DNA of 64,000 nt, from contig JAIQFE010000029.1 in NCBI GenBank assembly GCA_020073445.1, positions 20,448 to 84,447 of the forward strand, written 5' to 3'. The notes below the pieces were generated by a model. It was not told the origin of the DNA, did not search any database, and saw only the letters and a list, made by a program, of their open reading frames with translations. Positions 26,292 to 38,269 of the stretch are shown piece after piece. Position numbers and translations under genes: made by a program. This DNA comes from Terriglobia bacterium (GTDB lineage: Bacteria; Acidobacteriota; Terriglobia; Bryobacterales; Bryobacteraceae). How positions within the stretch are numbered: the stretch's first letter is position 1; each line of letters starts with the position of its first letter.

Positions 26292-29200
26292 ATGCGTCTC
26301 ACCACATTTTTACTCTGTCTCTCGACGTGTGTCTCGGTCCTGTTTGCACAGAGCGACCGTAGCCAGATTACCGGAACAGTCTCCGATCCGGCAGGAGCCG
26401 TGATCGCCAATGCACCGGTTCAGGCCAGGAACATCAACACCGGCCTTGAATATCAGACCCTCAGCACGGCGACTGGAAACTATACTCTCAACGAGCTGCC
26501 GGTTGGCCGCTACGAGGTGACGGTCGCAGTACCCGGATTCAAGAAGTATGTCCGGCAGGGGCTGGATGTGCTGGCCGCACAGACTTATCGCATCGACATC
26601 GGGCTCGAGGTCGGTGCGACCTCGGATTCCGTGACGGTCACGGAAAACACGCCGTTGCTCAAGACCGAAAGCGGCGAACTGGGTCATAGCGTCACGGGCC
26701 AAGCCTTGAACTCGCTTCCCGTGCTCGGGATCGGTTCGGGATTCGCCGGCAACAGCGGAATCCGGTCGGCACTGGCCGTCACCCAGCTTATTCCCGGAGC
26801 GAACTACGTTGGCGATAACGTCGTCCGGGTCAATGGCACGCCCGCGAATACCGAAACAGTTCGCGTGGAAGGCCAGGATTCGACCAACTATACCTGGCTC
26901 GCGGCCGTATCGCAGAACCAGCCGAGCGTCGATTCCATCCAGGAGTTCGCGGTACAGACGAGCAACTTCGCGGCCGAGTACGGCAAGGCGGGCGGCGGCG
27001 TGTTCCTGGTCACGATGAAGTCGGGGTCGAACCAGTTCCACGGAACAGCGTACGACTACAACGTCAATGAGATTTATAACGCCAACACCGCTCTGCAAGG
27101 CACGGCGCGGCCGCGGGCGCGTCGCAACGACTACGGCTTCACAACCGGTGGTCCGATCTGGATTCCGAAAGTCTACGACGGCCACAACAAGAGCTTCTTC
27201 TTTTTCAACTTTGAGCAGTTCCGCGAAAAAGTCGGGCTGAGCACGCCGCTCACCGTCCCGACGGCGGCGTATCGCACCGGAAATTTCGCCACGGCCCTAA
27301 CCGGGAAAAGCGTCACCGTGAATGGCAAGAGCTACGCTGAAGGGTCGATCTTCGATCCCCTAAGCGGTCCGGGCGGCGCGAATGGAAATTCGCGTTTGCC
27401 GTTCGTTGGCAACGTTATCCCCAAAGACCGTCTAGATCCGGTGGCCCTGGCAATCCAGGGGCTGATTCCGAATCCCCAAGGCGCCAATGCCAGCCAGCTC
27501 GCTCAGAACTTCACTCCCACCGGTCCTTCCGCGCAAGCCGACCGTCTCACGGATATTACATCTCTGAAGGGCGACCAGAACCTGACGGACAAAATGAAGC
27601 TCTCCGGTTTCTGGTCCTTGACTCGCACGCAATCCGGGACGTCGACCGCACTTGGCGCCGACGGCCTGCCCGATCCCATCTCTCAGGCGCGCGCCAACTA
27701 CGATTGGGTCAATACCATCCGGCTTAACTACGACTACAATGTGACGCCCACCATGCTGCTGCACATCGGTGCGGGTTACGTCGATCAGCACGGCCCGACG
27801 TCGTACATTCTGCCCAGGAACTCGTTCGACCCGAGTTCCATCGGTTTGACTGGCATTCCGAAGACCGGCGTATTTCCGCAACTAACGGGGCTGACGGTCG
27901 CCGGTCTGAGCAACGGCGGTATGGCGAATATGGGCCAGGCAACCGCAGGCGGATCCCCGGGATGCCCAGCCTGCGGCGGAATCCATTCCTGGAGACCCAG
28001 CGGCAACGTGAGCATGACCTGGATCCGCAACAATCACACCTACAAGATCGGCGCGGAGGCCATCATCGGCAACTATTCTTATGGGCAGCAGTCCACCACC
28101 CGAGGTCTCTTCGCGTTCAGCAATCAATCCACGTCGGATTCCGCGCTCTCCGGACTGACTACCCCCGGTATCACGGTCGGATTCCCCTACGCCAGTTTCC
28201 TGTTGGGCGCCGTAAATAACGGCACGGTGGGCGCCCCTACCGACCAGCACCTGGGCGAAAAAGCGTACTCGTTGTTTATTCAGGACACCTGGAAGATCAC
28301 CCGAAAGTTCACGTTGGACTACGGCCTGCGCTGGGACTACCAAACGTACCTCCGCGAGGGTGCGGGCCGCATGCCGAGCTTTTCCCCCACCACGCTCAAT
28401 CCGACGATTGGACGACTGGGGGGGACGATCTTCGACGGCTCCCTTCCGGGCCACTGCCAATGTGATTTCGCCTCGAACTATCCTTACGCGATCGGCCCGC
28501 GCCTGGGTGCCGCCTATCAGATCTCGTCCAAGACCGTCCTGCGCGCGGGAATTGGTCTGGTCTACGCGAAAACCGCGGCGTACGACAATCTGACGGTCAT
28601 CGGCAACGATGTGGCTCTGAACGGTCCCGGACAGTTCATACCCGCCTTCTACCTGAAAAACGGGATCACGAATGAGCCCACCACTTGGCCGAATCTGAAC
28701 CCCGGCCAATTCCCGGCTCCTGGAACGGTAGGAGCCCCGACCGGTTACGCCGCCATCGATCCCAACGCCGGGCGTCCGGCCCGTCAGCTCCAGTGGAGCA
28801 TCGGCCTGCAACGGGAATTGCAAAAGAATCTAGTGATTGAGGCTACTTATGTTGGAAATCGCGGAGCCTGGTGGTTGGCCCCCAGTATGGTTGCCTACAA
28901 CGCCTTAACGCCGAGCTTGCTCGCGCACTATGGCTTGGATCCTACCAACGCCGCCGATGAGAAGATTCTGGGCTCGCCGCTCAGTTCGGTGAATGCCGGA
29001 CGGTTCCAAAACGCGCTGCCGTACGCGGGATTCCCCGCCAGCCAGACCGTCGCTCAATCGTTGCGTCCTTTCCCTCAGTTCACGGCGATTGGCGGTATGT
29101 ACGCGCCTCTCGGAGACACCTGGTATAACTCGCTCCAGGTCAAGGCCACGAAACGTCTTTCGCACGGCTTCGACGGATCCTACAGCTTCACCTGGCAGAA

Positions 29201-29930
29201 ATCGGAAACCATTGGAGCGGAAGCTTCCGGATTAATCGTGTCCGGTGGCTCGCCCGCGCAGGTGAACGATGTGTTTAATCGCTCGACGAATAAATACCTG
29301 TCCGGTTTCGATCAACCTCTGGTGAGCCAGATCGCGCTCAACTACCAGGTTCCCAAGTGGGGAGGCGACCGCAAGAGCCTGGGCTTCAGAACCCTCTCCT
29401 GGCTGGGTCGCGATTGGACGCTGGGAACTTTCCTGAGCTATCGCAGCGGTACGCCGATCCGGGTGCCGGGCGCGAATTCCAACCTGAACAACTACCTGCT
29501 GCAAGGCGCGAGCTTCGCCAACCGCGTGCCCGGCCAGCCGCTTTTCCTGGCGGACCTGAACTGCCACTGCTTCGATCCTTCCAAGACCTTAGTACTCAAC
29601 AAGAACGCATGGCAGGATCCCGCAGCGGGCCAGTTCGGCTCTTCGGCCGCCTACTACGGCGATTACCGCTTCCAACGCCGGCCTGCGGAGAACTTCAACA
29701 TCGGCCGGACCTTCCGGTTCACCGAACGCGTCTCGTTCAACGTTCGCGCTGAATTCAACAACATGTTTAATCGTTTGGAGATGCCGAACCCGAGTTCGAC
29801 GAACGCCGCAACCGGCGCAGGCGTTGATTCGCTGGGTCGATATAACGCCGGGTTCGGATCGATTCTCACCACTACGGGTACGTTTAGCTTGCCGCGGCAA
29901 GGCCAGCTCGTCGGCCGCATCACTTTCTAG
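26292..29930 (+). CDS. Oar-like TonB-dependent outer-membrane receptor
   Basis: A 1212-residue receptor. It has a signal peptide (1-20), a carboxypeptidase-regulatory-like Ig domain (about 22-110: QITGTVSDPAGAVIANAPV, LNELPVGRYEVTVAVPGF), a plug domain with VRVNGTPANTETVRVEGQD, and a long beta-barrel ending in the aromatic C-terminus GRITF. This architecture is the large OmpA-related (Oar) type that is expanded in Acidobacteria; substrates are oligosaccharides or peptides and mostly unknown. AAAGGG lies 6 bases before the ATG. An ExbD-like gene follows on the same strand. Confidence 0.9.
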   Translation: MRLTTFLLCLSTCVSVLFAQSDRSQITGTVSDPAGAVIANAPVQARNINTGLEYQTLSTATGNYTLNELPVGRYEVTVAVPGFKKYVRQGLDVLAAQTYRIDIGLEVGATSDSVTVTENTPLLKTESGELGHSVTGQALNSLPVLGIGSGFAGNSGIRSALAVTQLIPGANYVGDNVVRVNGTPANTETVRVEGQDSTNYTWLAAVSQNQPSVDSIQEFAVQTSNFAAEYGKAGGGVFLVTMKSGSNQFHGTAYDYNVNEIYNANTALQGTARPRARRNDYGFTTGGPIWIPKVYDGHNKSFFFFNFEQFREKVGLSTPLTVPTAAYRTGNFATALTGKSVTVNGKSYAEGSIFDPLSGPGGANGNSRLPFVGNVIPKDRLDPVALAIQGLIPNPQGANASQLAQNFTPTGPSAQADRLTDITSLKGDQNLTDKMKLSGFWSLTRTQSGTSTALGADGLPDPISQARANYDWVNTIRLNYDYNVTPTMLLHIGAGYVDQHGPTSYILPRNSFDPSSIGLTGIPKTGVFPQLTGLTVAGLSNGGMANMGQATAGGSPGCPACGGIHSWRPSGNVSMTWIRNNHTYKIGAEAIIGNYSYGQQSTTRGLFAFSNQSTSDSALSGLTTPGITVGFPYASFLLGAVNNGTVGAPTDQHLGEKAYSLFIQDTWKITRKFTLDYGLRWDYQTYLREGAGRMPSFSPTTLNPTIGRLGGTIFDGSLPGHCQCDFASNYPYAIGPRLGAAYQISSKTVLRAGIGLVYAKTAAYDNLTVIGNDVALNGPGQFIPAFYLKNGITNEPTTWPNLNPGQFPAPGTVGAPTGYAAIDPNAGRPARQLQWSIGLQRELQKNLVIEATYVGNRGAWWLAPSMVAYNALTPSLLAHYGLDPTNAADEKILGSPLSSVNAGRFQNALPYAGFPASQTVAQSLRPFPQFTAIGGMYAPLGDTWYNSLQVKATKRLSHGFDGSYSFTWQKSETIGAEASGLIVSGGSPAQVNDVFNRSTNKYLSGFDQPLVSQIALNYQVPKWGGDRKSLGFRTLSWLGRDWTLGTFLSYRSGTPIRVPGANSNLNNYLLQGASFANRVPGQPLFLADLNCHCFDPSKTLVLNKNAWQDPAAGQFGSSAAYYGDYRFQRRPAENFNIGRTFRFTERVSFNVRAEFNNMFNRLEMPNPSSTNAATGAGVDSLGRYNAGFGSILTTTGTFSLPRQGQLVGRITF

Positions 29931-30007
29931 CGCGTACATTCTCAGCGTGCTCAGACGCGGGAACTTTTTTCCATCGCCGCTTGTCCAATCAGCCGAGGAC
30001 AAGCGCC

Positions 30008-30409
30008 ATGGCGATGGGAATCAAGCACGGTAAAGCCGAGATCAACGTCACGCCGATGATCGACGTGCTGCTGGTGCTGCTGATCATCTTCATGGTGGTT
30101 CAGGAGCATTCCGTGGGGCTCGATGTGCAACTCCCCCAGCAGACCGACAGCCAGGGCCGCCCGCTTCCTCCGCAGGATATTGTGCTCACCGTGCTCGGCG
30201 GAGGCAAGGTGCGGCTGGACCAGGCGGAACTAGATCTCGCCGATCTGCCGAATCATCTTCGTGCCCTCCTGACGCGATCCACGCCGGGCGTCGCGTTCGT
30301 GAAGGGAGAGAATGAGATCGAGTTCGCCCAAGTGGCCGAGGTCATCGATGTCGCCAAAGGCAACGGCTGGAAGAAAATTGGCCTGATTCGTTCCGAGCGG
30401 CAACAGTGA
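30008..30409 (+). CDS. ExbD/TolR-family protein
   Basis: A 133-residue inner-membrane protein that couples the proton gradient to TonB or Tol systems. The ATG at 30008 is preferred because GAGGAC lies 8 bases upstream and the family's N-terminus (KAEINVTPMIDVLLVLLIIFM) then follows directly. The helix contains the proton-carrying Asp in TPMIDV. The periplasmic part is PLPPQDIVLTVLGGGKVRL and so on. No ExbB/TolQ partner is adjacent. Confidence 0.85.
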   Translation: MAMGIKHGKAEINVTPMIDVLLVLLIIFMVVQEHSVGLDVQLPQQTDSQGRPLPPQDIVLTVLGGGKVRLDQAELDLADLPNHLRALLTRSTPGVAFVKGENEIEFAQVAEVIDVAKGNGWKKIGLIRSERQQ

Positions 30410-30418
30410 TGGAGCGGT

Positions 30419-32326
30419 CTACTTCTTGGGAAGCGCGAAGGCCAAATATCCGCCAGGTCCGGGGGGCAATTCTTTGGCGCTCGCGGAACGCGGAGGAGTC
30501 ATCCCTGCCCCGCCGACCGGAATCACCACGTACTCGCGGCCGCCGGCTTCATACACGGCAGGCACGCCATCGGAGCCCGCCGGCAGGTTAAATTCCCAGA
30601 TCACTTTGCCGTTGTCCTGATCGTAGGCGCGGAATTTGCGATCCGAGGACGTCGCCACGAAAATCAGGCCGCCGCCCGTCACCACCACTCCTCCACGCGG
30701 GAAGTGCGCGCCCGTGGGCGAATCTTGCGGCACTCCGGCAACTCCGCCGTTCGGCACCTGCCACTTGATCGTGCCCGTGTTCAGGTCGATCGCCGTGAGT
30801 TGCGACCAGGGCGGCCCGATGGCCGAGAGTCCGTTGCTCGCCTGAATCATGAAATCGTAGGGAGCGTTGTAGGGCGTGAACTCGTGCTGCGGCGGTGGAG
30901 GAGGCGGGGGCAGATCCTTACCATCGGGTCCGCCTTTGCCACCGCGTCCGGCGCGAGGAGGCCCGGGAAGGCGAAGCGTGAGCCCCATCGGCAATTCCTT
31001 GGAGACGATGTAGATCATCCCCTTGGTGGGATCGATGCCCGAGCTGCCCCAGTTCGCGCCGCCGTTGTTGCCCGGTATCTGCACGGTCCCCTTCAGACTG
31101 GGAGGCGTGAACAAGCCTTCGTTGCGCCAGGTTTGCAGCATCTCGCGGACTTTGGCTTTCTCTTCATCGGAGATGTACGGGTTGATGTCCTTCTCGGTGA
31201 AAGATTGCCTGGCGAATGCCGGAGGCTTTGTGGGAAAGGGCTGCGTGGGCCACGTTTCCTCGCCCGGCACGTCGGATTTCGGAACCGCACGCTCCTCGAT
31301 CGGCCATAGCGGCTTTCCGGTCTCGCGCTCGAACACGAACAGGAAACCCTGCTTGGTCGGCTGCGCGACCACGTCGACGTTCTTGCCGTCGTGCTTCACG
31401 GTGAGCAGCTTTGGAGCGGTGGGCAGATCGTAATCCCACAGGTCGTGATGGACCGTCTGGAAATGCCACAGGCGTTTTCCCGTGCGAGCGTCCAGCGCCA
31501 CGATGCTGTTGCCGAAAAGATCCTGTCCGTGGCGGTCGGGGCCGTAGAAATCGTAACGCGCCGTACCGAACGGAATAAAGACGATGCCACGCTTCTCGTC
31601 GACGCTCATCTCGTTCCAGTTATGCACCCCGCCCGAGGTCTTCCAGGCGTCCGCTGGCCAGGTTTCGTAACCGAACTCGCCGGGATGCGGAACGCTGTGA
31701 AACACCCACTTCAGCTTGCCGGTGATCACGTCGTACGCGTGCACGTCGCCTGGCGTGGCCAGGTAATTGTCGCCCTGATTGGCGGGCATCAGCGACATGA
31801 AGATGGTGTTTTCGAAGATATGCCCGGGGTCGCTGCTGGAGACCTGGCGAACATCGCGATCGAGACCGTTCTTAAGGTCCGTGCGGCCGTTATCGCCGAA
31901 GGACATGATGGTCTCGCCGGTTGTGGCGCTGATCGCGGTGATGGCTCCCGCGTTGGCGAATAGCAGACGGCGGTCCTTGCGGTCCTTGCTCTCCCAATAG
32001 GTGATGCCTCGAGCCGCTCCCCCGCCCTGATGCTTCCAGAGTTCCTTGCCGGTCGCGGCATCGATCGCCACGATGGCGTTCTGCGCGCCAACAAACATCG
32101 TTCCGTCGACGACTACTGGATTGAACGTGGGATTGTTGCCGGATTCGTACATCCAGGCAACCTGGAGCTGCTTTACGTTGTTCTTATTGATCTGCTTAAG
32201 CGAGGAGTATTGCGAATGATCCGCGCCGCCGCCGTTGGAGTCCCACGTAGTGAAGTTGGGTTCGTCCGCGGCGATCAGAACTACTGCTGCGGCGATCACG
32301 GCCGCGAGCGTAAGACGTGTGCGCAT
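30419..32326 (-). CDS. Secreted PQQ-dependent dehydrogenase
   Basis: A 635-residue exported quinoprotein (signal 1-20) with glucose/methanol-dehydrogenase-like propeller blades: AIVAIDAATGKELWKH, AYDVITGKLKWVF, IVALDARTGKRLWHFQ, TAIDLNTGTIKWQ and FRAYDQDNGKVIWEFNLP. The segment HHDLWDYDLPTAPKLL is the usual active-site neighbourhood of this group. No CxxCH haem site is present, so electrons must leave through a separate carrier. A Pro-rich loop (seven prolines near residue 475) is unusual. It is convergent with the ExbD-like gene, ending 9 bases from it. Confidence 0.82.
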   Translation of the reverse strand: MRTRLTLAAVIAAAVVLIAADEPNFTTWDSNGGGADHSQYSSLKQINKNNVKQLQVAWMYESGNNPTFNPVVVDGTMFVGAQNAIVAIDAATGKELWKHQGGGAARGITYWESKDRKDRRLLFANAGAITAISATTGETIMSFGDNGRTDLKNGLDRDVRQVSSSDPGHIFENTIFMSLMPANQGDNYLATPGDVHAYDVITGKLKWVFHSVPHPGEFGYETWPADAWKTSGGVHNWNEMSVDEKRGIVFIPFGTARYDFYGPDRHGQDLFGNSIVALDARTGKRLWHFQTVHHDLWDYDLPTAPKLLTVKHDGKNVDVVAQPTKQGFLFVFERETGKPLWPIEERAVPKSDVPGEETWPTQPFPTKPPAFARQSFTEKDINPYISDEEKAKVREMLQTWRNEGLFTPPSLKGTVQIPGNNGGANWGSSGIDPTKGMIYIVSKELPMGLTLRLPGPPRAGRGGKGGPDGKDLPPPPPPPQHEFTPYNAPYDFMIQASNGLSAIGPPWSQLTAIDLNTGTIKWQVPNGGVAGVPQDSPTGAHFPRGGVVVTGGGLIFVATSSDRKFRAYDQDNGKVIWEFNLPAGSDGVPAVYEAGGREYVVIPVGGAGMTPPRSASAKELPPGPGGYLAFALPKK

Positions 32327-32370
32327 GAAAGTGCTCCTTGCGGGCTTCCGTGCGAGTATACACCAGTAGG

Positions 32371-32388
32371 ACCGGCCTCCAGGCCGGT
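32371..32388. repeat. Perfect 8-bp hairpin in intergenic space
   Basis: ACCGGCCT-cc-AGGCCGGT lies between sodA and the downstream PQQ gene, both on the minus strand. It has no T run and is followed by GCCACCAGGCCCGG. It resembles the short hairpin repeats at 2282 and 52154, so it is better explained as an intergenic repeat or an mRNA-stability hairpin than as a classical terminator. Confidence 0.5.
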
Positions 32389-32409
32389 CGCCACCAGGCC
32401 CGGCGTCTC

Positions 32410-33021
32410 TTATTTACCGGCGTTGAACAGCTTTTCGGCTTCCTGCCAGTTCACCACGTTCCACCACGCCGCGAGGTAGTCCGGCCGGCGATTCTGATAC
32501 TTCAGATAGTACGCGTGCTCCCAGACATCGACGCCAATCACGGCATGCTTGCCTTCCATCAGCGGATTGTCCTGATTCGGAGTGGACACGATCTCGAGAC
32601 CCGATCCGGTTTTGATCAGCCAGGCCCAGCCCGATCCGAATCGCGCGACACCCGCAGCCGACAGCTTCTCTTTGAAGGTGTCGAACGATCCGAACGCGCC
32701 GTTGATGGCCGAGGCAAGATTGCCCACCGGTGCGCCGCCCTTGCCGGGTCCCATGATCTGCCAGAACATGCTGTGATTCCAGTGCCCGCCGCCATTGTTC
32801 CGAACCGCGGTGCGGATGTTCTCCGGAACGATCGCGCAGTTGTTGGCCAGCAGCTCTTCGATGCTCTTTGAGGCCAATGCCGGCGCCGATTCCAGAGCCT
32901 TGTTGAGATTCGTCACATAGGCATTGTGGTGCTTGCCGTGGTGGATCTCCATGGTCATCTTGTCGATATGGGGCTCCAGTGCATCCGGAGCATAGGGCAA
33001 TGCAGGTAGTGTGAAAGGCAT
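32410..33021 (-). CDS. sodA: Superoxide dismutase, manganese type
   Basis: A 203-residue enzyme converting superoxide to oxygen and peroxide. Metal ligands are visible in MEIHHGKHH (His), [11 protein letters not shown] (His) and [15 protein letters not shown] (Asp and His). GGGHWNH and NQDNP favour manganese or cambialistic use. The ATG at 33021 gives the standard opening [11 protein letters not shown] and leaves 14 bases after gatA; the earlier start at 33039 would overlap gatA. No export signal is seen. Confidence 0.92.
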   Translation of the reverse strand: MPFTLPALPYAPDALEPHIDKMTMEIHHGKHHNAYVTNLNKALESAPALASKSIEELLANNCAIVPENIRTAVRNNGGGHWNHSMFWQIMGPGKGGAPVGNLASAINGAFGSFDTFKEKLSAAGVARFGSGWAWLIKTGSGLEIVSTPNQDNPLMEGKHAVIGVDVWEHAYYLKYQNRRPDYLAAWWNVVNWQEAEKLFNAGK

Positions 33022-33035
33022 AATTTGATTCTCGC

Positions 33036-34463
33036 TCAAGTCGTAGATATTTTTTCGAAGGCATCCGCTACACGAAACATTGCGGTCTCATTGAAATGAT
33101 TGGCAAGGACCTGCAACCCTACCGGCAATCCATCCGGTGTGTTGCCAGCCGGTACGCTCATGCACGGGATTCCCGCCAGGTCGCCCGTCACGGTGTAGAT
33201 ATCGGAGAGATACATCGCCGTCGGATCGTCAACTTTCTCGCCCAGCTTGAACGCCGGGAAGGGCGACACCGGACCGACGATCGCGTCCACTTGCTCGAAT
33301 GCCTGGGCGTAGTCCTGCGCCACCAGCGCCCGCACTTTCTGCGCTTTCAGATAATACGCGTCGTAGTAGCCCGAACTCAGCACGTAAGTTCCCAGCATGA
33401 TGCGCCGCTTACACTCTGCTCCGAACCCTTCGTCGCGCGTTTTGCGATACATCTCCTGCAGAGTGCCCGCGCTTTCGGAACGCCGTGTATAGCGCACCCC
33501 GTCATAACGCGCCAGATTCGAGCTCGCCTCGGCCGTACAGATGATGTAGTAGCATCCCACCGCGTAAGCCGTGTGCGGCAGGCGGATCTCGCGGATCTCG
33601 CACCCCAGCTTCTGGAGCGTTTGAATCGCCGCCTGAATCACGCCGCCCGTGTCGCTCGCGAGGCCGTCGAAGAACTCTTTCGGAATGCCGATCTTCATTC
33701 CCTTGATGTTTCCGTCGAGCGCCGCCACGTAGTCCGGCACCGGTGCGAATGCCGATGTGGAATCCATCTCGTCGCGGCCAGCCATCACTTGCAGCAGCCG
33801 CGCGGAATCCCGCACCGTCCGTGAAAACGGCCCGATGTGGTCGAGCGAGCTGGCGAACGCCGTCAGCCCGTAGCGCGACACTCGTCCATAGGTTGGGGTT
33901 ACGCCGGTTACGCCGCAAAACGACGCCGGTTGCCTGATCGACCCGCCCGTATCCGATCCCAGCGACAACACCGCAGTCCCTTGTGCGACCACCGCGGCCG
34001 ATCCTCCGCTGGAACCACCCGGAACGCGATCCAGAGCGACAGGGTTCCGGACAGGTCCAAATGCGGAGTTTTCGTTGGATGAACCCATGGCGAACTCGTC
34101 GCAATTCGTCTTGCCGATGATCACGCCGCCGGCTTGTTCGATGCGGATCACAGCCGTGGCATCATAAGGCGGAATGTAGGTTTCGAGCATCCGCGACCCG
34201 CACGTAGTGCGGAGCCCGCGCGTGAGAATCACGTCCTTGACGGCGATGGGCACGCCGGCAAGAGGCCCCGGGTCCTCGCCCGCGGCGATCTTTTGATCCA
34301 CGGCCTTTGCAGCGGCCAATGCCCGCTCAGGCGAGAACGTCAGATAAGCGTTCGTCTTGGGATTTTCCGCCTCGGCGTACTTGAGTGCTTCGTGGGCGAT
34401 CTCCTCGGCGCTGGTTTTCTTGGCCAGGAGGTCGGTTCGGATCGAGTCAACGGTCTGTTTCAC
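33036..34463 (-). CDS. gatA: Glutamyl-tRNA(Gln)/aspartyl-tRNA(Asn) amidotransferase subunit A
   Basis: A 475-residue amidase-signature protein that releases ammonia from glutamine for transamidation of misacylated tRNA. The catalytic Lys (IAVKDVILT) and the Ser pair with the GGSSGGSAA glycine-serine block are intact, and the C-terminus ends in [14 protein letters not shown]. It overlaps gatC by four bases (ATGA). gatB is not in this window, as is common. Confidence 0.95.
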   Translation of the reverse strand: MKQTVDSIRTDLLAKKTSAEEIAHEALKYAEAENPKTNAYLTFSPERALAAAKAVDQKIAAGEDPGPLAGVPIAVKDVILTRGLRTTCGSRMLETYIPPYDATAVIRIEQAGGVIIGKTNCDEFAMGSSNENSAFGPVRNPVALDRVPGGSSGGSAAVVAQGTAVLSLGSDTGGSIRQPASFCGVTGVTPTYGRVSRYGLTAFASSLDHIGPFSRTVRDSARLLQVMAGRDEMDSTSAFAPVPDYVAALDGNIKGMKIGIPKEFFDGLASDTGGVIQAAIQTLQKLGCEIREIRLPHTAYAVGCYYIICTAEASSNLARYDGVRYTRRSESAGTLQEMYRKTRDEGFGAECKRRIMLGTYVLSSGYYDAYYLKAQKVRALVAQDYAQAFEQVDAIVGPVSPFPAFKLGEKVDDPTAMYLSDIYTVTGDLAGIPCMSVPAGNTPDGLPVGLQVLANHFNETAMFRVADAFEKISTT

Positions 34464-34759
34464 TTCTCGATCACCCTCGGAACTTTGAAGTATCCCTGAC
34501 CCGCTACGGGCGCGTTGGCCAGCGCATCGGCATTCCCGAGCGGCTTGCGCTCGACGTCCGGACGCAGCGTCGCGGTCTCCTCGGAATCGTAGAGGACCTG
34601 CGACATCGGCTCGACGTTGGACGTATCCAGCTCCTTCAGCTTTTCCATATGCTCAAGGATCCCGTCCATATCCTGGGTCATGCGGACGATTTCGTCCTCG
34701 GTGAGAGCCAGGTTGGCCAGTTCCGCCACGCGACGGACTTCTTGTTCAGTGATCTTCAT
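34460..34759 (-). CDS. gatC: Glutamyl-tRNA(Gln)/aspartyl-tRNA(Asn) amidotransferase subunit C
   Basis: A 99-residue subunit that wraps around GatA and holds GatB. Recognised by MKITEQEVRRVAELANLALTE, the MTQDMDGILEHMEKLKELDT helix, and the C-terminal AGQGYFKVPRVIE. AGGAGAGG precedes the ATG at a suitable distance. It is coupled to gatA. Confidence 0.93.
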   Translation of the reverse strand: MKITEQEVRRVAELANLALTEDEIVRMTQDMDGILEHMEKLKELDTSNVEPMSQVLYDSEETATLRPDVERKPLGNADALANAPVAGQGYFKVPRVIEK

Positions 34760-34770
34760 CCCTCTCCTAA

Positions 34771-34857
34771 GAAAATGGGGACTGCCTCCGATTTCGAAGA
34801 ACGATTACTGCGCGGTCAGGTACAGCGCGCCGAAATCGGCTGGCTGTCCCCATTTTC
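34771..34857. repeat. 87-bp imperfect palindrome with GGGGAC/GTCCCC ends
   Basis: The left arm GAAAATGGGGACTGCC (34771-34786) pairs with GGCTGTCCCCATTTTC (34842-34857) at 15 of 16 positions. Inner CCGATTTCG (34788-34796) pairs perfectly with CGAAATCGG (34831-34839). The element fills the gap between the DUF721 gene and gatC and touches the DUF721 stop codon. It is of the REP/RAYT-mobilised kind and is related in its ends to the one at 7151. Confidence 0.7.
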
Positions 34858-35247
34858 TCACGCTGTCCCTTGTTTCTTCGATTGCCGGTAGATCATCGCC
34901 ATCACCGGATCCTGAATTCCGTTGGAGTCCAGACGACGGGCCGATTCCGCGCGCTGCGGCTTGATTCTCTTCGGCATCGGCCGGAAATCGATTTCCTTCA
35001 CCAGATCCCCGCCCAGCGCTTCTTTCAGATTACGCAGGAGAAAATGCCGTAGGGTATTGAGCTGTTTCTGCCAGACCATGTCTTCGACTTCCACCACCAA
35101 CGTTCCCCGCACCAGCGCCGCTGCCAACGTATGCCGCGCGATCTTCTTCCCCGCTGCCAGCGCCCACACCGCCCGCGCGCGAGTCTCCGGATCGGCCATC
35201 TCCGGCGACAGCTTCAGTTTTCCAATGAGACTCCCGGCACGTTCCAT
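34858..35247 (-). CDS. DUF721 family protein (DciA-like)
   Basis: A 129-residue cytoplasmic protein with the DUF721 core: AVWALAAGKKIARHTLAAALVRGTLVVEVEDMVWQKQLNTLRHFLLRNLKEALG is the compact KH-like domain (about 27-82). DciA, in the same family, helps load the replicative helicase in bacteria without DnaC. The C-terminus is basic and probably disordered. Its end coincides with the palindrome at 34771-34857, so the repeat may have supplied the last codon. Confidence 0.7.
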   Translation of the reverse strand: MERAGSLIGKLKLSPEMADPETRARAVWALAAGKKIARHTLAAALVRGTLVVEVEDMVWQKQLNTLRHFLLRNLKEALGGDLVKEIDFRPMPKRIKPQRAESARRLDSNGIQDPVMAMIYRQSKKQGTA

Positions 35248-35320
35248 AAATTTGGTTCCAGATCGTACGGGGGAGAATCCGATTCTACCACTAGCGGGTA
35301 GGAATCTAGCGCGCGGAGAT

Positions 35321-35671
35321 CTAACGAGTGGAGAGCGTTGCCCAGGGCATGGTGTCCTGCAGCGCTACCCGCAGCAGATCGGCCAGGTCCGTGTTGCCGA
35401 GCAGTACGCGCTCGACTTCGATGCCCGTCCGAAACGCGTTCGGCTGCCAAGTACAGTGAACCACGTGGCCGAACAATGTGCAATCGGCCGCTTCCAGCCG
35501 GACGATCTCGTCCGCAACCAGCTCGGAGGGCAGGATGAGGCACATGCCGGACTCTGAGATGTCTTCGAGTCTGCCGGCAACGATCTGATCCTTGTTCGTG
35601 AGCCGGACGACTTCGATGTCCAGATCGGCCAGAGCGCGGTTATGTAAGCGGCGATCCACTGAACAAACCAT
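35321..35671 (-). CDS. PilZ-domain protein
   Basis: A 116-residue single-domain protein. The c-di-GMP signature is present as an Arg-rich N-terminal motif (DRRLHNR, residues 6-12) and the strand motif EDISESGMCL (about 36-45). The rest forms the six-stranded barrel (EIVRLEAADCTLFGHVVHCTW, FRTGIEVERV). It probably acts by binding c-di-GMP and contacting a partner protein. It is divergent from the first orphan permease. Confidence 0.75.
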   Translation of the reverse strand: MVCSVDRRLHNRALADLDIEVVRLTNKDQIVAGRLEDISESGMCLILPSELVADEIVRLEAADCTLFGHVVHCTWQPNAFRTGIEVERVLLGNTDLADLLRVALQDTMPWATLSTR

Positions 35672-35763
35672 CGGTGGATCCCGTAGGGGGCTTTAGGAAT
35701 TATTTCCTCTGCATTCTCAAATTATTCTGTAACGGAATCGGCTTGGTGAGGTAATAAGTCTCC

Positions 35764-38226
<2,463 letters not shown>

Positions 38227-38269
38227 GAGTTTTGCGTTCTTTTTCCCCGCTGCCATCGTATTGTTCTCC

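Noticed and set aside
33036..34759. gatA and gatC without gatB as an anomaly
   Set aside because: gatB is often encoded elsewhere; no sign of loss can be seen in this window.
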